Shown here: one piece after another, positions 50,962 through 58,830 of the stretch
How the letters are laid out: the number at the start of each line of letters is the position of its first letter
How positions within the stretch are numbered: the first letter of the stretch is position 1
From: an uncultured Prevotella sp.
GTDB taxonomy: Bacteria; Bacteroidota; Bacteroidia; Bacteroidales; Bacteroidaceae
DNA length: 64,000 nucleotides
Direction of reading: 5' to 3'
NCBI GenBank assembly: GCA_900550365.1
Contig: URRR01000008.1
Coordinates: 1 to 64,000 of the forward strand
Notes under the pieces: model-generated
Databases searched by the model: none
What the model was told of the DNA's origin: nothing
The model's input: only the letters and a program-made list of their open reading frames with translations
Program-made: the position numbers and the translations under genes

Positions 50962-51429
50962 ATGGCTTACATGTCACAAGAAGGCTACGACAAGCTGGTG
51001 GCCGAACTTAAACATCTTGAAAGCGTGGAGCGCCCCAAGGCTTCGGCCGCTATAGCCGAGGCACGCGACAAGGGCGACCTCAGCGAGAACTCGGAGTATG
51101 ACGCGGCAAAGGAAGCACAGGCTCATCTTGAAGATAAAATCAACCGCATAAAACTGGCAATCTCTGAGGCGAAAATAGTAGATACCTCGCGGCTGAGCAC
51201 CGACAGCGTGCAGATACTCTCGAAGGTGGAAATGACCAACATGGCCAACAAGGCCAAAATGACTTACACCATAGTAAGCGAGAGCGAGGCTAACCTGCGC
51301 GAGGGCAAGATATCCATCAAAACGCCTATCGCCCAGGGACTGCTCAACAAGAAAGTGGGCGACGAGGTGGAAATAAAAATACCACGCGGCACCATAAAAC
51401 TGAGAATCGATAAAATTAGTGTTGAATGA
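50962..51429 (+). CDS. greA: Transcription elongation factor GreA
   Basis: A 155-residue Gre factor that rescues backtracked RNA polymerase by stimulating transcript cleavage. The N-terminal coiled coil contains LKHLESVERPKASAAIAEARDKGDLSENSEYDAAKEAQ with the catalytic acidic tip (DLSENSEYD). The C-terminal FKBP-like domain has TIVSESEANLREGKISIKTPIAQGLLNKKVGDEVEIKIPRG, shortened here to its landmarks SPIAQGLL-like TPIAQGLLNKKVGDEVEI. Its own leader hairpin suggests regulation at the level of elongation. Confidence 0.96.
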   Translation: MAYMSQEGYDKLVAELKHLESVERPKASAAIAEARDKGDLSENSEYDAAKEAQAHLEDKINRIKLAISEAKIVDTSRLSTDSVQILSKVEMTNMANKAKMTYTIVSESEANLREGKISIKTPIAQGLLNKKVGDEVEIKIPRGTIKLRIDKISVE

Positions 51430-51737
51430 GATTTGGAGGTTATGAGGTCTTGCGGTTATAAGGTCTTGCGGTTTTAGGTTATGTGGTTTTTAGGTTATGA
51501 GGTTTTAGGTTTTGCGGTTTCTATTAAGGTCTTGAGGTAATCCGGAAGTGTAGGCTTATTTTCATAGGTCTTATTAAACAAAAAATCAAAAACATACAAC
51601 CTCATAACCCAAAAGCCCAAAACCCAGAAACCTCATAACCTAAAAACCTCATAACCTAAAAACCTCATAACCTAAAAACCTCATAACCCAAAACCGTATA
51701 ACCTCCAAACCTCCAAACCGTATAACCTTAAAAAAGC
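51430..51737. repeat. Mirror hairpin block, family F
   Basis: GGTTATGAGGTCTTGCGGTT units (51433-51545) face CCTCATAACCTAAAAACCTC units (51597-51735), with about 50 bp between. The right arm ends just before the HIT gene start. Confidence 0.85.
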
Positions 51738-51738
51738 A

Positions 51739-52128
51739 ATGGACATCTTTTCAAAAATAGCCGCTGGAGAAATACCCAGCTACAAATGCGCTGAGAACGA
51801 CAAGTTCTACGCATTTCTCGACATCAACCCCCTTGCCAAGGGACACACACTGGTGATTCCGCGCAGGGAAGTAGATTACTTCTTCGACCTTGAGGACGAC
51901 GAACTGGCCGAGATGATAGTCTTCGCCAAGAAAGTGGCCAAGGCCATTAAGGCCGCCTTCCCCTGCCGTAAGGTGGGCATGGCCGTGCTCGGACTCGAAG
52001 TGGCCCACGCACATATCCACCTCGTACCCATGCAGACCGAAGGCGACATGAACTTCGCCAACCCGAAACTGAAACTCACCGAAGAAGAATTTGAAGAAAT
52101 AGCAAAGAAAATAAGAGAAAACTTTTGA
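51739..52128 (+). CDS. HIT-family nucleotide hydrolase
   Basis: A 129-residue histidine-triad protein (HinT-like): DIFSKIAAGEIPSYKCAENDKFYAFLDINPLAKGHTLVIP and the active site VAHAHIHLVP (HxHxHxx). It likely hydrolyses AMP-linked phosphoramidates or dinucleotides. In Bacteroidota it commonly follows greA, as here. Confidence 0.95.
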   Translation: MDIFSKIAAGEIPSYKCAENDKFYAFLDINPLAKGHTLVIPRREVDYFFDLEDDELAEMIVFAKKVAKAIKAAFPCRKVGMAVLGLEVAHAHIHLVPMQTEGDMNFANPKLKLTEEEFEEIAKKIRENF

Positions 52129-52334
52129 AGGTGAGAAGGTGAGAAAGTAGGAAGGTGAGAAAGTGAGAGGGTGAGAAGGTGAGAGGGTGAGAGGGTAGGA
52201 AAGTGATAGTTTTCTTAATAGTTAATTTTCTCACCTTCCTACTTTCTCACCTTCTCACCTTCTCACCTTCTCACCCTCTCACCTTCTCACCTTCCTACTT
52301 TCTCACCTTCTCACCCTCTCACCTTCTCACCTTC
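52126..52334. repeat. Mirror hairpin block, family B
   Basis: GGTGAGAAGGTGAGAAAGTAGG units (52128-52205) face TTCTCACCTTCCTACTTTC units (52228-52334). The arms overlap the ends of both convergent genes, starting at the HIT stop codon and running to the manC stop. Confidence 0.9.
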
Positions 52335-53421
52335 AAATAAATTTTTCCCCATACTTAACCTGCACCTCGTTGACATACTTGCGTATCAGGGCCGACGAGT
52401 CCTCCTTCTTGCAGATAAGCAGCACGTTGCCCTTCTCGGCAACGATGTAGCCGTCAAGGCCGTTGATTATGCCCAGATGGTCGTCAGGCAGCTTGATGAT
52501 GTTGCCGTGGCTGTCGTCAAGCATCACGCGCGAGCTGATAACCACGTTGTCACCATCGCCCTTGCTCATGCTCTCATAAATCGAGTGCCACATGCCCAGG
52601 TCAGCCCAGCCGAAGTCACACTCCATTACATACACGTTCTCGTTTTTGTCAAGAATGCCGTAGTCAATCGACAGGTTAGGGAACGAAGGAAAGTTATCCC
52701 TGACATACTCCAGCTCCCTCTCGATGCTGTAATCACCGTCGTCACGCAGATTACGCATCACCGGCGGAAGAATCTCAGACAGCTTGCGCCCCAGATACTT
52801 CACGTTAGAGAGAAACAAGCCCGTGTTCCAGTAAAACTCGCCGCTCTTCATGAACATCTGCGCAAACTCACGGTCAGGCTTCTCCGTGAACGACTTCACC
52901 TTGAACACGTCAGCGTTGTCAGTAGCCCCGCCCCGCTGGATATATCCGTAGCCAGGCTCGGGCCGCGTAGGCCTCACGCCCATCGTCAGCACACAGTCGT
53001 TGGCACCCACGAAGTCAAGCCCCCCTGTAACGTTCCTCCTGAACTCGTCCTCCTTGAACACCGCCTGGTCAGACGGCACCACTACAAGCCTTGCCTCCGC
53101 GTTAACGTGCAGAATGCGGTAAGTGGCCCACGCCAGGCTCGGCGCCGTGTTCCTGAATATCGGCTCGCTCAGGATGTTCTCCTTAGGCAGCCCGGGCAGC
53201 TGCTCCTCCACCATCTCCGTGTATATCCGGTTGGTGCTCACGTAAATGTTGGCAGCCGGGATAAACCCCGCCATGCGGTCATAAGTCTGCTGCAGCAGCG
53301 TGCGCCCCGTAGAGAAGAAGTCAAGAAACTGCTTCGGACAGTCCTCGCGGCTGCACGGCCACAGCCTCCGGCCCTTGCCTCCGGCCAGAATCAGGCAAAA
53401 GTTATTCTTGTTTTCACTCAT
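52333..53421 (-). CDS. manC: Mannose-1-phosphate guanylyltransferase
   Basis: A 362-residue GDP-mannose pyrophosphorylase making GDP-mannose for capsule or O-glycan synthesis. Signature LILAGGKGRRLWPCSREDCPKQF near residue 10, EPIFRNTAPSLAWATY, VMECDFGWADLGMWHSI and FTEKPDREFAQMF. The isomerase domain of the bifunctional enzyme is absent, so this is the single-domain form. A leader hairpin (53462-53481) lies just upstream. Confidence 0.95.
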   Translation of the reverse strand: MSENKNNFCLILAGGKGRRLWPCSREDCPKQFLDFFSTGRTLLQQTYDRMAGFIPAANIYVSTNRIYTEMVEEQLPGLPKENILSEPIFRNTAPSLAWATYRILHVNAEARLVVVPSDQAVFKEDEFRRNVTGGLDFVGANDCVLTMGVRPTRPEPGYGYIQRGGATDNADVFKVKSFTEKPDREFAQMFMKSGEFYWNTGLFLSNVKYLGRKLSEILPPVMRNLRDDGDYSIERELEYVRDNFPSFPNLSIDYGILDKNENVYVMECDFGWADLGMWHSIYESMSKGDGDNVVISSRVMLDDSHGNIIKLPDDHLGIINGLDGYIVAEKGNVLLICKKEDSSALIRKYVNEVQVKYGEKFI

Positions 53422-53461
53422 AAACCTTACATGTTAGTTCCATAGTCTTAATCAAAACCCT

Positions 53462-53481
53462 CCGCAGGCAAGCCCCTGCGG
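53462..53481 (-). promoter_or_regulatory. Leader hairpin upstream of manC
   Basis: CCGCAGG/CCTGCGG (53462-53468 with 53475-53481) is a stable 7-bp hairpin followed on the minus strand by AGGGTTTTG. A possible -7 (TATCTTCG, one mismatch) lies at 53492-53499. It could be a weak terminator or leader element. Confidence 0.4.
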
Positions 53482-53548
53482 TTTCACGATACGAAGATAC
53501 ACATAAAAGCCCTGACAGCCAATTATTTTAAGTTTTTTCAATTAAAAA

Positions 53549-53579
53549 TTTGTCAATTCGGATTTTATCTTTATCTTTG
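53549..53579 (+). promoter_or_regulatory. Promoter of the tRNA-Leu gene
   Basis: TTTG (53549-53552), 19 bp, TATCTTTG (53572-53579): full consensus, 14 bp before the tRNA. Confidence 0.8.
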
Positions 53580-53592
53580 CACCCGCTGTAAA

Positions 53593-53674
53593 GCCCAGAT
53601 GGCGGAATCGGTAGACGCGCTGGTCTCAAACACCAGTGGGGCAACCCGTGCCGGTTCGACCCCGGCTCTGGGTA
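53593..53674 (+). tRNA. tRNA-Leu (anticodon CAA)
   Basis: Acceptor GCCCAGA pairs with TCTGGGT (one G-U pair). The anticodon arm CTGGT-CTCAAAC-ACCAG gives CAA, reading UUG. A long type II variable arm (TGGGGCAACCCG) marks Leu, and the T-arm contains GGTTCGACC. CCA is not encoded. It has its own promoter and terminator. Confidence 0.95.
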
Positions 53675-53677
53675 CGT

Positions 53678-53726
53678 CAGAATCGGCTAAGTGATTGATA
53701 ATCAACACTCAGCCGATTCTGTTTTT
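53678..53726 (+). terminator. Terminator of the tRNA-Leu gene
   Basis: CAGAATCGGCT (53678-53688) pairs with AGCCGATTCTG (53711-53721), followed by TTTTTG. Between here and 53902 there is only a degenerate GATTACAAATC palindrome (53775-53795). Confidence 0.9.
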
Positions 53727-53902
53727 GTATTTATTGTTCCCGTTTTGTTCCACGCAGATTTATGTATAACCCGTTCTTGCAGATTACAAATCTGCTGAAA
53801 CGGAAAATACTTCAATTATAGTCTTAATTTGAAATATTATATATAAAAAATGTTGGTCATTTTATTGACCAACATTTAACACATACATGATAATTATCAT
53901 AT

Positions 53903-54337
53903 TTAATTTTCATATTCTTCCAAAGCTTTTATCATTTTCTTTATTTGACGTTTTGCTAAATAACCATATATCTTATCACTGTGTTCAGCATAAATAACAT
54001 ACATCCACACTCCTAATACACGTTCATAAGTAGCACTATTGTTTGTCGGATTATTTAATTCTATAACATCACCGTCTTTGCTTTCATATTCATACATTGA
54101 TTTAAGTGTGGTCAATGCTTTTTCCTTATCTCCTAAACCGACAATTACATTGCCATGAAATTCATTGTTGCTTTTTAATGATAAGGCAAACACTCCGACA
54201 GAATCCTTTTCCGAATAAATCAAATTCTGATAACCAAAATTAGTTTTGCACACTACATCTCTTTTTGTTACGCTAATCTGTGCCTGTAATGGTATAAAAA
54301 TACAAACCATTAACAACAAAACAATCGTTTTTTTCAT
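53903..54337 (-). CDS. Small exported protein, unknown function
   Basis: A 144-residue protein with a signal peptide (MKKTIVLLLMVCIFIPLQAQ). The ATG at 54337 is chosen because it begins the signal peptide; an ATG nine codons upstream does not. The mature part is small and probably alpha/beta (SEKDSVGVFALSLKSNNEFHGNVIVGLGDKEKALTTLKSM). No motif or family is recognised. It is AT-rich compared with its neighbours. It lies behind structured leader B, the counterpart of the leader before 5976. Confidence 0.75.
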   Translation of the reverse strand: MKKTIVLLLMVCIFIPLQAQISVTKRDVVCKTNFGYQNLIYSEKDSVGVFALSLKSNNEFHGNVIVGLGDKEKALTTLKSMYEYESKDGDVIELNNPTNNSATYERVLGVWMYVIYAEHSDKIYGYLAKRQIKKMIKALEEYEN

Positions 54338-54388
54338 AATCTGTATAATTAAATATTTAAACAAATATCTTTACAGACCATGTAAAAG

Positions 54389-54550
54389 ATAACGTGGACT
54401 TGCACGCTATCGGAGTAAAGGTACGACCAAGTAACCCACAGACCAATAATAAGTGCAGCCCACGTATAGCATGGGCGTTCACTCATTATTCAACGGTCTG
54501 TAATAGTTTTGGTCGTTTCTTACTCCATTGAATAATTAGCTAAACGCTAA
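54389..54550 (-). ncRNA. Candidate pseudoknotted 5' leader RNA, copy B
   Basis: Minus-strand order: P0 hairpin TTAGC/GCTAA (54550-54546 with 54540-54536). P1 TTATTCAA/TTGAATAA (54535-54528 with 54493-54486). P2 ACGACCAA/TTGGTCGT (54516-54509 with 54430-54423) and P3 ACAGACC/GGTCTGT (54501-54495 with 54444-54438), both crossing P1. P4 hairpin GCCCATG/CGTGGGC (54476-54470 with 54464-54458). P5 hairpin around CGTG/CACG (54406-54403 with 54396-54393), loop of 6. All helices are 7-8 bp and nearly perfect apart from P0 and P5. The arrangement is that of copy A at 5725, with P3 added. Confidence 0.55.
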
Positions 54551-54569
54551 AATTCCAAATTTTACACTG

Positions 54570-54577
54570 CAAAGGTA
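54570..54577 (-). promoter_or_regulatory. -7 element for structured leader B
   Basis: TACCTTTG on the minus strand, about 235 nt before the coding start, so the whole folded region is transcribed. Confidence 0.6.
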
Positions 54578-54709
54578 AGAAATTATAGACAAATTATGAA
54601 AATAAAAAACTATTAGTTTTATATTTATTATTCACATAACGCACGGCCGCTGCGGCCGCCGGCATTAAATAAAGATGTTGACATTGCAACGGATATTGTC
54701 ATTGTTTTG

Positions 54710-54717
54710 TATCTTTG
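54710..54717 (+). promoter_or_regulatory. -7 element of the flavin reductase gene
   Basis: TATCTTTG fits TAnnTTTG. It excludes the ATG at 54707 as a start. Confidence 0.6.
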
Positions 54718-54742
54718 CAGAGAGTTTTTAAACGATGCAAGG

Positions 54743-55267
54743 ATGAAAGAAGTTAATTATAAGGATTTGAAATTCAATCCATTCAGGCTGTTTGCCGACG
54801 AATGGTTTATTCTATCAGCAGGCAATGAGAAAGACGGAATGAACGGCATGACGGTTTCCTGGGGACAGCTCGGCTGCCTATGGGGGCACAATGACCCCGT
54901 GGCGATAGTATATGTGCGTCCGCAACGGTACACGAAGGAATTCATCGACCGCGAGGAGATGTTTACCATGAGCGTGCTGCCCGGGGAGATGGGTAAGGTG
55001 AAGGCTTATTTCGGCTCTGCGTCTGGCCGCGATGAGGACAAGACGGCCAAATCAGGACTTACTCCGGTATATTCTGACGGCACTGTATATTACGAGCAGG
55101 CCAAACTCGTGTTCATATGCCGCAAGATGTACGCCGGGGAACTGGCGGAGCATGGCTTCTGCTATCCTGAGACCGTCAGCGGCAATTATGCTGGCAAGGA
55201 TTTCCACACCGTATATGTGGGCAGAATAGAGAAGGTGCTGGTCAGGGACGACGAATATCTTGGATAA
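54743..55267 (+). CDS. Flavin reductase-like protein
   Basis: A 174-residue flavin reductase domain (FMN-binding split barrel): LFADEWFILSAGNEKDGMNGMTVSWGQLG, YVRPQRYTKEFIDREEMFTMSVL. The ATG at 54743 (MKEVNYKDLKFNP), preceded by AAGGA, is used since the upstream one lies in the promoter. It is followed after 28 bp by a YdcZ transporter, probably in one operon. Confidence 0.88.
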   Translation: MKEVNYKDLKFNPFRLFADEWFILSAGNEKDGMNGMTVSWGQLGCLWGHNDPVAIVYVRPQRYTKEFIDREEMFTMSVLPGEMGKVKAYFGSASGRDEDKTAKSGLTPVYSDGTVYYEQAKLVFICRKMYAGELAEHGFCYPETVSGNYAGKDFHTVYVGRIEKVLVRDDEYLG

Positions 55268-55295
55268 CCGGATGAAATATAAACAGAAATAATTT

Positions 55296-56219
55296 ATGAC
55301 GACACTGTTTTTCAGTCTTATAGCGGTATTGCTGGCCGGCGGAGCCTCGCCGTTGCAGACCGCCGTTAACTCACGCCTGCGCGACTTTGTTGACTCTCCG
55401 CTTGTAGCGGCTACCGTATCTTTCACCATCGGTACGCTAATCCTCATCGCCACCACGCTGCTCACCGAAGGCACGCTGGCCATACCTGCAGAGACGCTGC
55501 ACGGGCTGCCGTGGTGGTCGTGGCTGGGAGGCGTCGTAGGACTGATGTTTCTTACGGGCAACATCTTCATCTTTTCACATCTTGGCAGTGTGCAGTCGGC
55601 CTTCCTGCCGGTTGTCGGCCAGATTGTAATGAGCATGATGATAGAGCAGTTCGGCTGGTTCGGCAGCCGTGCCGTGCCGATGACCCTGTCGCGTGGCTCA
55701 GGCATCATACTGGTGATGCTGGGCCTGATGTGCTACTTCAGCAGCAAGCATAAGTCAACATCGGCCAAAGGCCTGCTGCCGTGGCAGATTCTCGCCCTGC
55801 TGCTGGGCATGGTGTTCGCCACGCAGCCCGTAATGAACGGCTGCCAGGCCGCCCTTCTCGGTTCGGGCGTACACGCCGCCCTCGTCTCCTTCCTTGTGTC
55901 CACGGTCATACTCTACGTGCTGGTATTCAGTCTGAGAAAAGAGCGGCCTCATCTGGCCAAGGTGTTCCGCCGGGGCAAGCCCTTGTGGACATGGTCGGGA
56001 GGACTGCTCGGCGCTTTTCTCGTTACCGTAATGGCCATATACACCCCGCTCATCGGTGTAGGCATCGTCACACTGGCCAGTGTGCTGGGCATGCTGCTGA
56101 TGAGCACCGTGATCGACGCCAACGGCTGGTTTGGAGCAAAGGCCGCGAAGGTAAGCCTGCGCCAGAGCCTCGGCCTCGCGGTAGTTGTGGCCGGCATAGC
56201 GTTGATAAAGTTTGCGTAG
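55296..56219 (+). CDS. YdcZ-type DMT transporter (fused pair)
   Basis: A 307-residue membrane protein made of two DUF606/YdcZ halves: each begins with a helix pair and has the G-G-xxxQxxxN-type motif (AGGASPLQTAVNSRLRDFV; LGMVFATQPVMNGCQAALL). About ten helices in total. Many relatives are single-half proteins encoded in pairs, so this is the fused form. Substrate is unknown. Confidence 0.9.
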   Translation: MTTLFFSLIAVLLAGGASPLQTAVNSRLRDFVDSPLVAATVSFTIGTLILIATTLLTEGTLAIPAETLHGLPWWSWLGGVVGLMFLTGNIFIFSHLGSVQSAFLPVVGQIVMSMMIEQFGWFGSRAVPMTLSRGSGIILVMLGLMCYFSSKHKSTSAKGLLPWQILALLLGMVFATQPVMNGCQAALLGSGVHAALVSFLVSTVILYVLVFSLRKERPHLAKVFRRGKPLWTWSGGLLGAFLVTVMAIYTPLIGVGIVTLASVLGMLLMSTVIDANGWFGAKAAKVSLRQSLGLAVVVAGIALIKFA

Positions 56220-56310
56220 CGCGGGTTGTCTACCCTCTCGCCGGACATCATCCCACGTTAAGCCAAACTCGCAAAAACAGAGCCTTATCGTATTATTAAA
56301 GTAAATATTT

Positions 56311-56616
56311 ATGGATTACATTACAGAAAACGGGCGCATCCACGCCGAAGACGCCGACGGCAACATCATAGCCGAGATAACGTTCCCCGCCGAAAACGGA
56401 ACAGCCACCATCGACCACACCTTTGTACACCCATCGCTGCGCGGCCAGGGCGTAGCCGGCAAGCTGGTGAGGATGGCAGCCGACAAGATACTGGCCGACG
56501 GCAACAAGATAGCGGCCACGTGCTCGTATGCCGTGTTGTGGTTTCAGCGTCATCCTGAATATAACGTCAGCGACACAGACGCTCCCCTCTCATGCCGGAT
56601 AGACGGCAGGCACTGA
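56311..56616 (+). CDS. Small GNAT-fold acetyltransferase (YjdJ type)
   Basis: A 101-residue GCN5-related protein of the compact Acetyltransf_CG family: GNIIAEITFPAENGTATIDHTFVHPSLRGQGVAGKLV carries the acetyl-CoA motif, and AATCSYAVLWFQRHPEY is the typical end, with the Cys seen in this family. Substrate is unknown. Confidence 0.92.
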   Translation: MDYITENGRIHAEDADGNIIAEITFPAENGTATIDHTFVHPSLRGQGVAGKLVRMAADKILADGNKIAATCSYAVLWFQRHPEYNVSDTDAPLSCRIDGRH

Positions 56617-56629
56617 CAACACGGCCTGC

Positions 56630-56730
56630 GGCCCTTGTCTGCTTGTTTCTTACTCCTTACTCCTTAATCTCTTCGGCAAATCTGCTTGCCTCTTGTCCCT
56701 TGTCTGCTGAATACTTGCCTGCGTGCAAGC
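56630..56730. repeat. Pyrimidine-rich A/C units overlapping the AlkD end
   Basis: CTTGTCTGCTTGTTTC, TTACTCCTTACTCC and TCCCTTGTCTGCTG units. The last 19 codons of the 56664 gene are encoded within them. Confidence 0.75.
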
Positions 56731-57419
56731 ACGGATTTGCGTTCTTCCTCGGGGTATTTCTCGATGGCGTAGCGCAGCATGGTGCGGGGCATTTCGGCCC
56801 AGTGGGCGTCGACGAAGGCGCGCAGGCGGGGCATGTCGCGCTTGCCGGCCTCACGCAGCATCCAGCCTACGGCCTTGTGCATCAGCTCGTGAGGGTGGGC
56901 AAGGAGGCGGAGGGCGAGGCTGAAGGTGTCGTCGAGGTCGCCACGCCTGATGAACGCGTATGTCGACACGATGGCTATGCGGTTGTCCCAGAGCAGGGAG
57001 CTGTCGGCCAGGCGGTAGAGGATGTCGCGCGGCTTGTCGAGCAGATAGGTGCCGAGGATGTAAGAGGCGGAGAGGTCAACGAGGTCCCAGTTGTTGATGC
57101 GCGCCGTGTTGGCGAGGTATGTGCCTACTATCTCTTGCGCCTCGTATGCGCCGGCCTTCTTCATCTTCTCTGCCATTATGAGCAGCGCGCAGAGGCGTGC
57201 CTCGTGCCACTCTGACTGCAACAGACTGACGGCCGTACTGAGCGGCGTGTCCTTATAACGGCGGGCCACGCCGCGCGTCAGCGGCACGGGTATGCCCAAG
57301 AATCTGTCGCCCTCGCCATACTGTCCCTTGCCTGTCTTGAAAAATCCGCTCAGCACGCGGCGCTTTTCCTCGCTGCCGAGAGCCGCGAGCGCGGCCGTTA
57401 TCTCGTCGTGTAAGTTCAT
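56664..57419 (-). CDS. DNA alkylation repair protein (AlkD-like)
   Basis: A 251-residue HEAT-repeat DNA glycosylase of the AlkD/AlkC family, removing bulky or positively charged alkylated bases. FFKTGKGQYGEGDRFLGIPVPLTR, SEWHEARLCALLIM, INNWDLVDLSASYILG (the key W-D pair) and HPHELMHKAVGWMLREAGKRD are diagnostic. The C-terminal residues after ERKSVLARRQ (VFSRQGTRGKQICRRD) are encoded by family A repeat units, so the repeat has probably altered the end. A TAATTTTG promoter lies about 32 bp upstream. Confidence 0.93.
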   Translation of the reverse strand: MNLHDEITAALAALGSEEKRRVLSGFFKTGKGQYGEGDRFLGIPVPLTRGVARRYKDTPLSTAVSLLQSEWHEARLCALLIMAEKMKKAGAYEAQEIVGTYLANTARINNWDLVDLSASYILGTYLLDKPRDILYRLADSSLLWDNRIAIVSTYAFIRRGDLDDTFSLALRLLAHPHELMHKAVGWMLREAGKRDMPRLRAFVDAHWAEMPRTMLRYAIEKYPEEERKSVLARRQVFSRQGTRGKQICRRD

Positions 57420-57450
57420 CTTGCTTTATGTCAAAAAACGGTTTGTAGCG

Positions 57451-57458
57451 CAAAATTA
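57451..57458 (-). promoter_or_regulatory. -7 element of the AlkD-like gene
   Basis: TAATTTTG on the minus strand, giving a leader of about 25 nt. Confidence 0.55.
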
Positions 57459-57503
57459 AACATTTATTATAACGTATGGCTGTTTTTTGAGGAATAAAAA
57501 GAG

Positions 57504-57511
57504 TAATTTTG
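57504..57511 (+). promoter_or_regulatory. Possible -7 element for the HAD gene
   Basis: TAATTTTG on the plus strand. TTTG occurs 14 bp upstream rather than at 19-21. It would place the whole repeat block 57523-57744 in the HAD leader. Confidence 0.4.
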
Positions 57512-57522
57512 CATACTCTTGT

Positions 57523-57744
57523 TCAGCAGACAAGGAGATTTGTCTTGTTTAGCAGACGAGAAACAAGGGACAAGTAGACAAGGACAGAAAGTTAAGAGCT
57601 AAGAATTAAGAGTTAAGAAAAAATGCAAATCTCCTTGTCTGCTGGTCTGCTTGTCTCTTGTCTGCTAACAAATCATACGGCTATAACTTCTAACGAGCGA
57701 AGCGAGTGATAACTTCTATAACTTCTTTAAATTCTAAAAAGAAT
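57523..57744. repeat. Family A/I mirror block and GAGCGAAGCGAG unit
   Basis: CAGCAGACAAGGAGATTTG and GACAAGTAGACAAGG units (57523-57585), GTTAAGAGCTAAGAATTAAG (57591-57617), then TCCTTGTCTGCTGGTCTGC (57629-57665). The 37-bp sequence at 57685-57721 is identical to 19484-19520 upstream of smalltalk. Confidence 0.85.
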
Positions 57745-58542
57745 ATGAATTATAAATCAAACTACCGTGCATTATTCTTCGACGTTGACGGCACGCTCGT
57801 CAGCTTCAAGACGCACACGATACCACAGTCGGCGGTCGACGCGCTGACCAATGCCAAGCGCAGCGGCATGATGATATTCATCTCAACGGGCCGGCCTGCG
57901 CGGTTGGTTAACAATCTGGGACCGATAGAGCATCTCGTCGACGGCTACATCACGGCCAACGGGGCGTGCTGCATGGTTGGCGGCGAGGTGAAGAGCTGCA
58001 TCGCCATTCCTCACGACGAGGCGCTGGCGGCTCTGCGCATGGCCGACGATGAAGGCTTCCCGATGATGCTCGTGGGCGAGCGCGACCTTAAGATATGCAA
58101 CCCCGACGAGGCGTCTGACCGCATCTTCCGCCAACTGCTGAACGTCAGCTATACGGGCGACGACGTGTCGCGTGAGGACGTGCTGGCACAGCGCATCGTG
58201 CAGATGACGCCGATAGTCAGCGAGGAGACCGAACAGCGGCTGATGCCCTTGCTGCCCCACTGCGTGTCGGCACGCTGGCATCCTGACTTTACCGACATCA
58301 CGGCACGCGGCGCCGACAAGGGCAGCGCCCTGCACACCATGGCCGGAATACTGGGGCTTGACATCAGCCAGACCGTGGCCTTCGGCGACGGCGGCAACGA
58401 CATGTCGATACTCCGTGAGGCAGGTCTCGGCATAGCCATGGGCAACGCCTCTGACGAGGTGAAGGCCGTGGCCGACAGCGTAACGTCTGACGTTGACGAT
58501 GACGGAATTGCAAGGGCAGTCTGCGAGTTAATAGGCAAGTAG
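57745..58542 (+). CDS. HAD-superfamily phosphatase (Cof type)
   Basis: A 265-residue Cof-type HAD hydrolase: FFDVDGTLVSF (nucleophile Asp), FISTGRPARLV (motif II), a C2B cap domain, and late KGSALHTMAGILGLDISQTVAFGDGGNDMSIL with motifs III and IV. It dephosphorylates sugar phosphates or nucleotides. The ATG at 57745 (MNYKSNYRALFFD) is used rather than one 13 codons upstream in the repeat. Confidence 0.94.
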   Translation: MNYKSNYRALFFDVDGTLVSFKTHTIPQSAVDALTNAKRSGMMIFISTGRPARLVNNLGPIEHLVDGYITANGACCMVGGEVKSCIAIPHDEALAALRMADDEGFPMMLVGERDLKICNPDEASDRIFRQLLNVSYTGDDVSREDVLAQRIVQMTPIVSEETEQRLMPLLPHCVSARWHPDFTDITARGADKGSALHTMAGILGLDISQTVAFGDGGNDMSILREAGLGIAMGNASDEVKAVADSVTSDVDDDGIARAVCELIGK

Positions 58543-58544
58543 AT

Positions 58545-58830
58545 GATACAAGGAGTAAAGGAGTAAGGAGTAGAGGAGTAAAGGAGTAAGGAGTAGAGGA
58601 GTTAAGGAGTAGAGGAGTAAGGAGTAGAGGAGTAAGGAGTAAAGGAGTAAGGAGTAGAGGAGTAAGGAGTAAAGGAGTTAGAGGGAGTTAAGACGTATGT
58701 CTTGTTGCCAGCAATACAAATCTCCTTGTCTGCTTGTCTCTTGTCCCTTGTCTGCTCGTTCCTTGTCTGCTCGTCTCTTGTCTGCTCGTCCCTTGTTTGC
58801 TCGTCCCTTGTTCCTTGTCTGCTTAATATC
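58545..58830. repeat. Repeat block: family C then family A (reverse)
   Basis: GGAGTAAAGGAGTAAGGAGTAG units (58548-58690) follow the HAD stop. TCCTTGTCTGCTTGTCTC and TCGTCCCTTGTTTGC units (58722-58828) abut the stop of the AKR gene. Confidence 0.85.
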
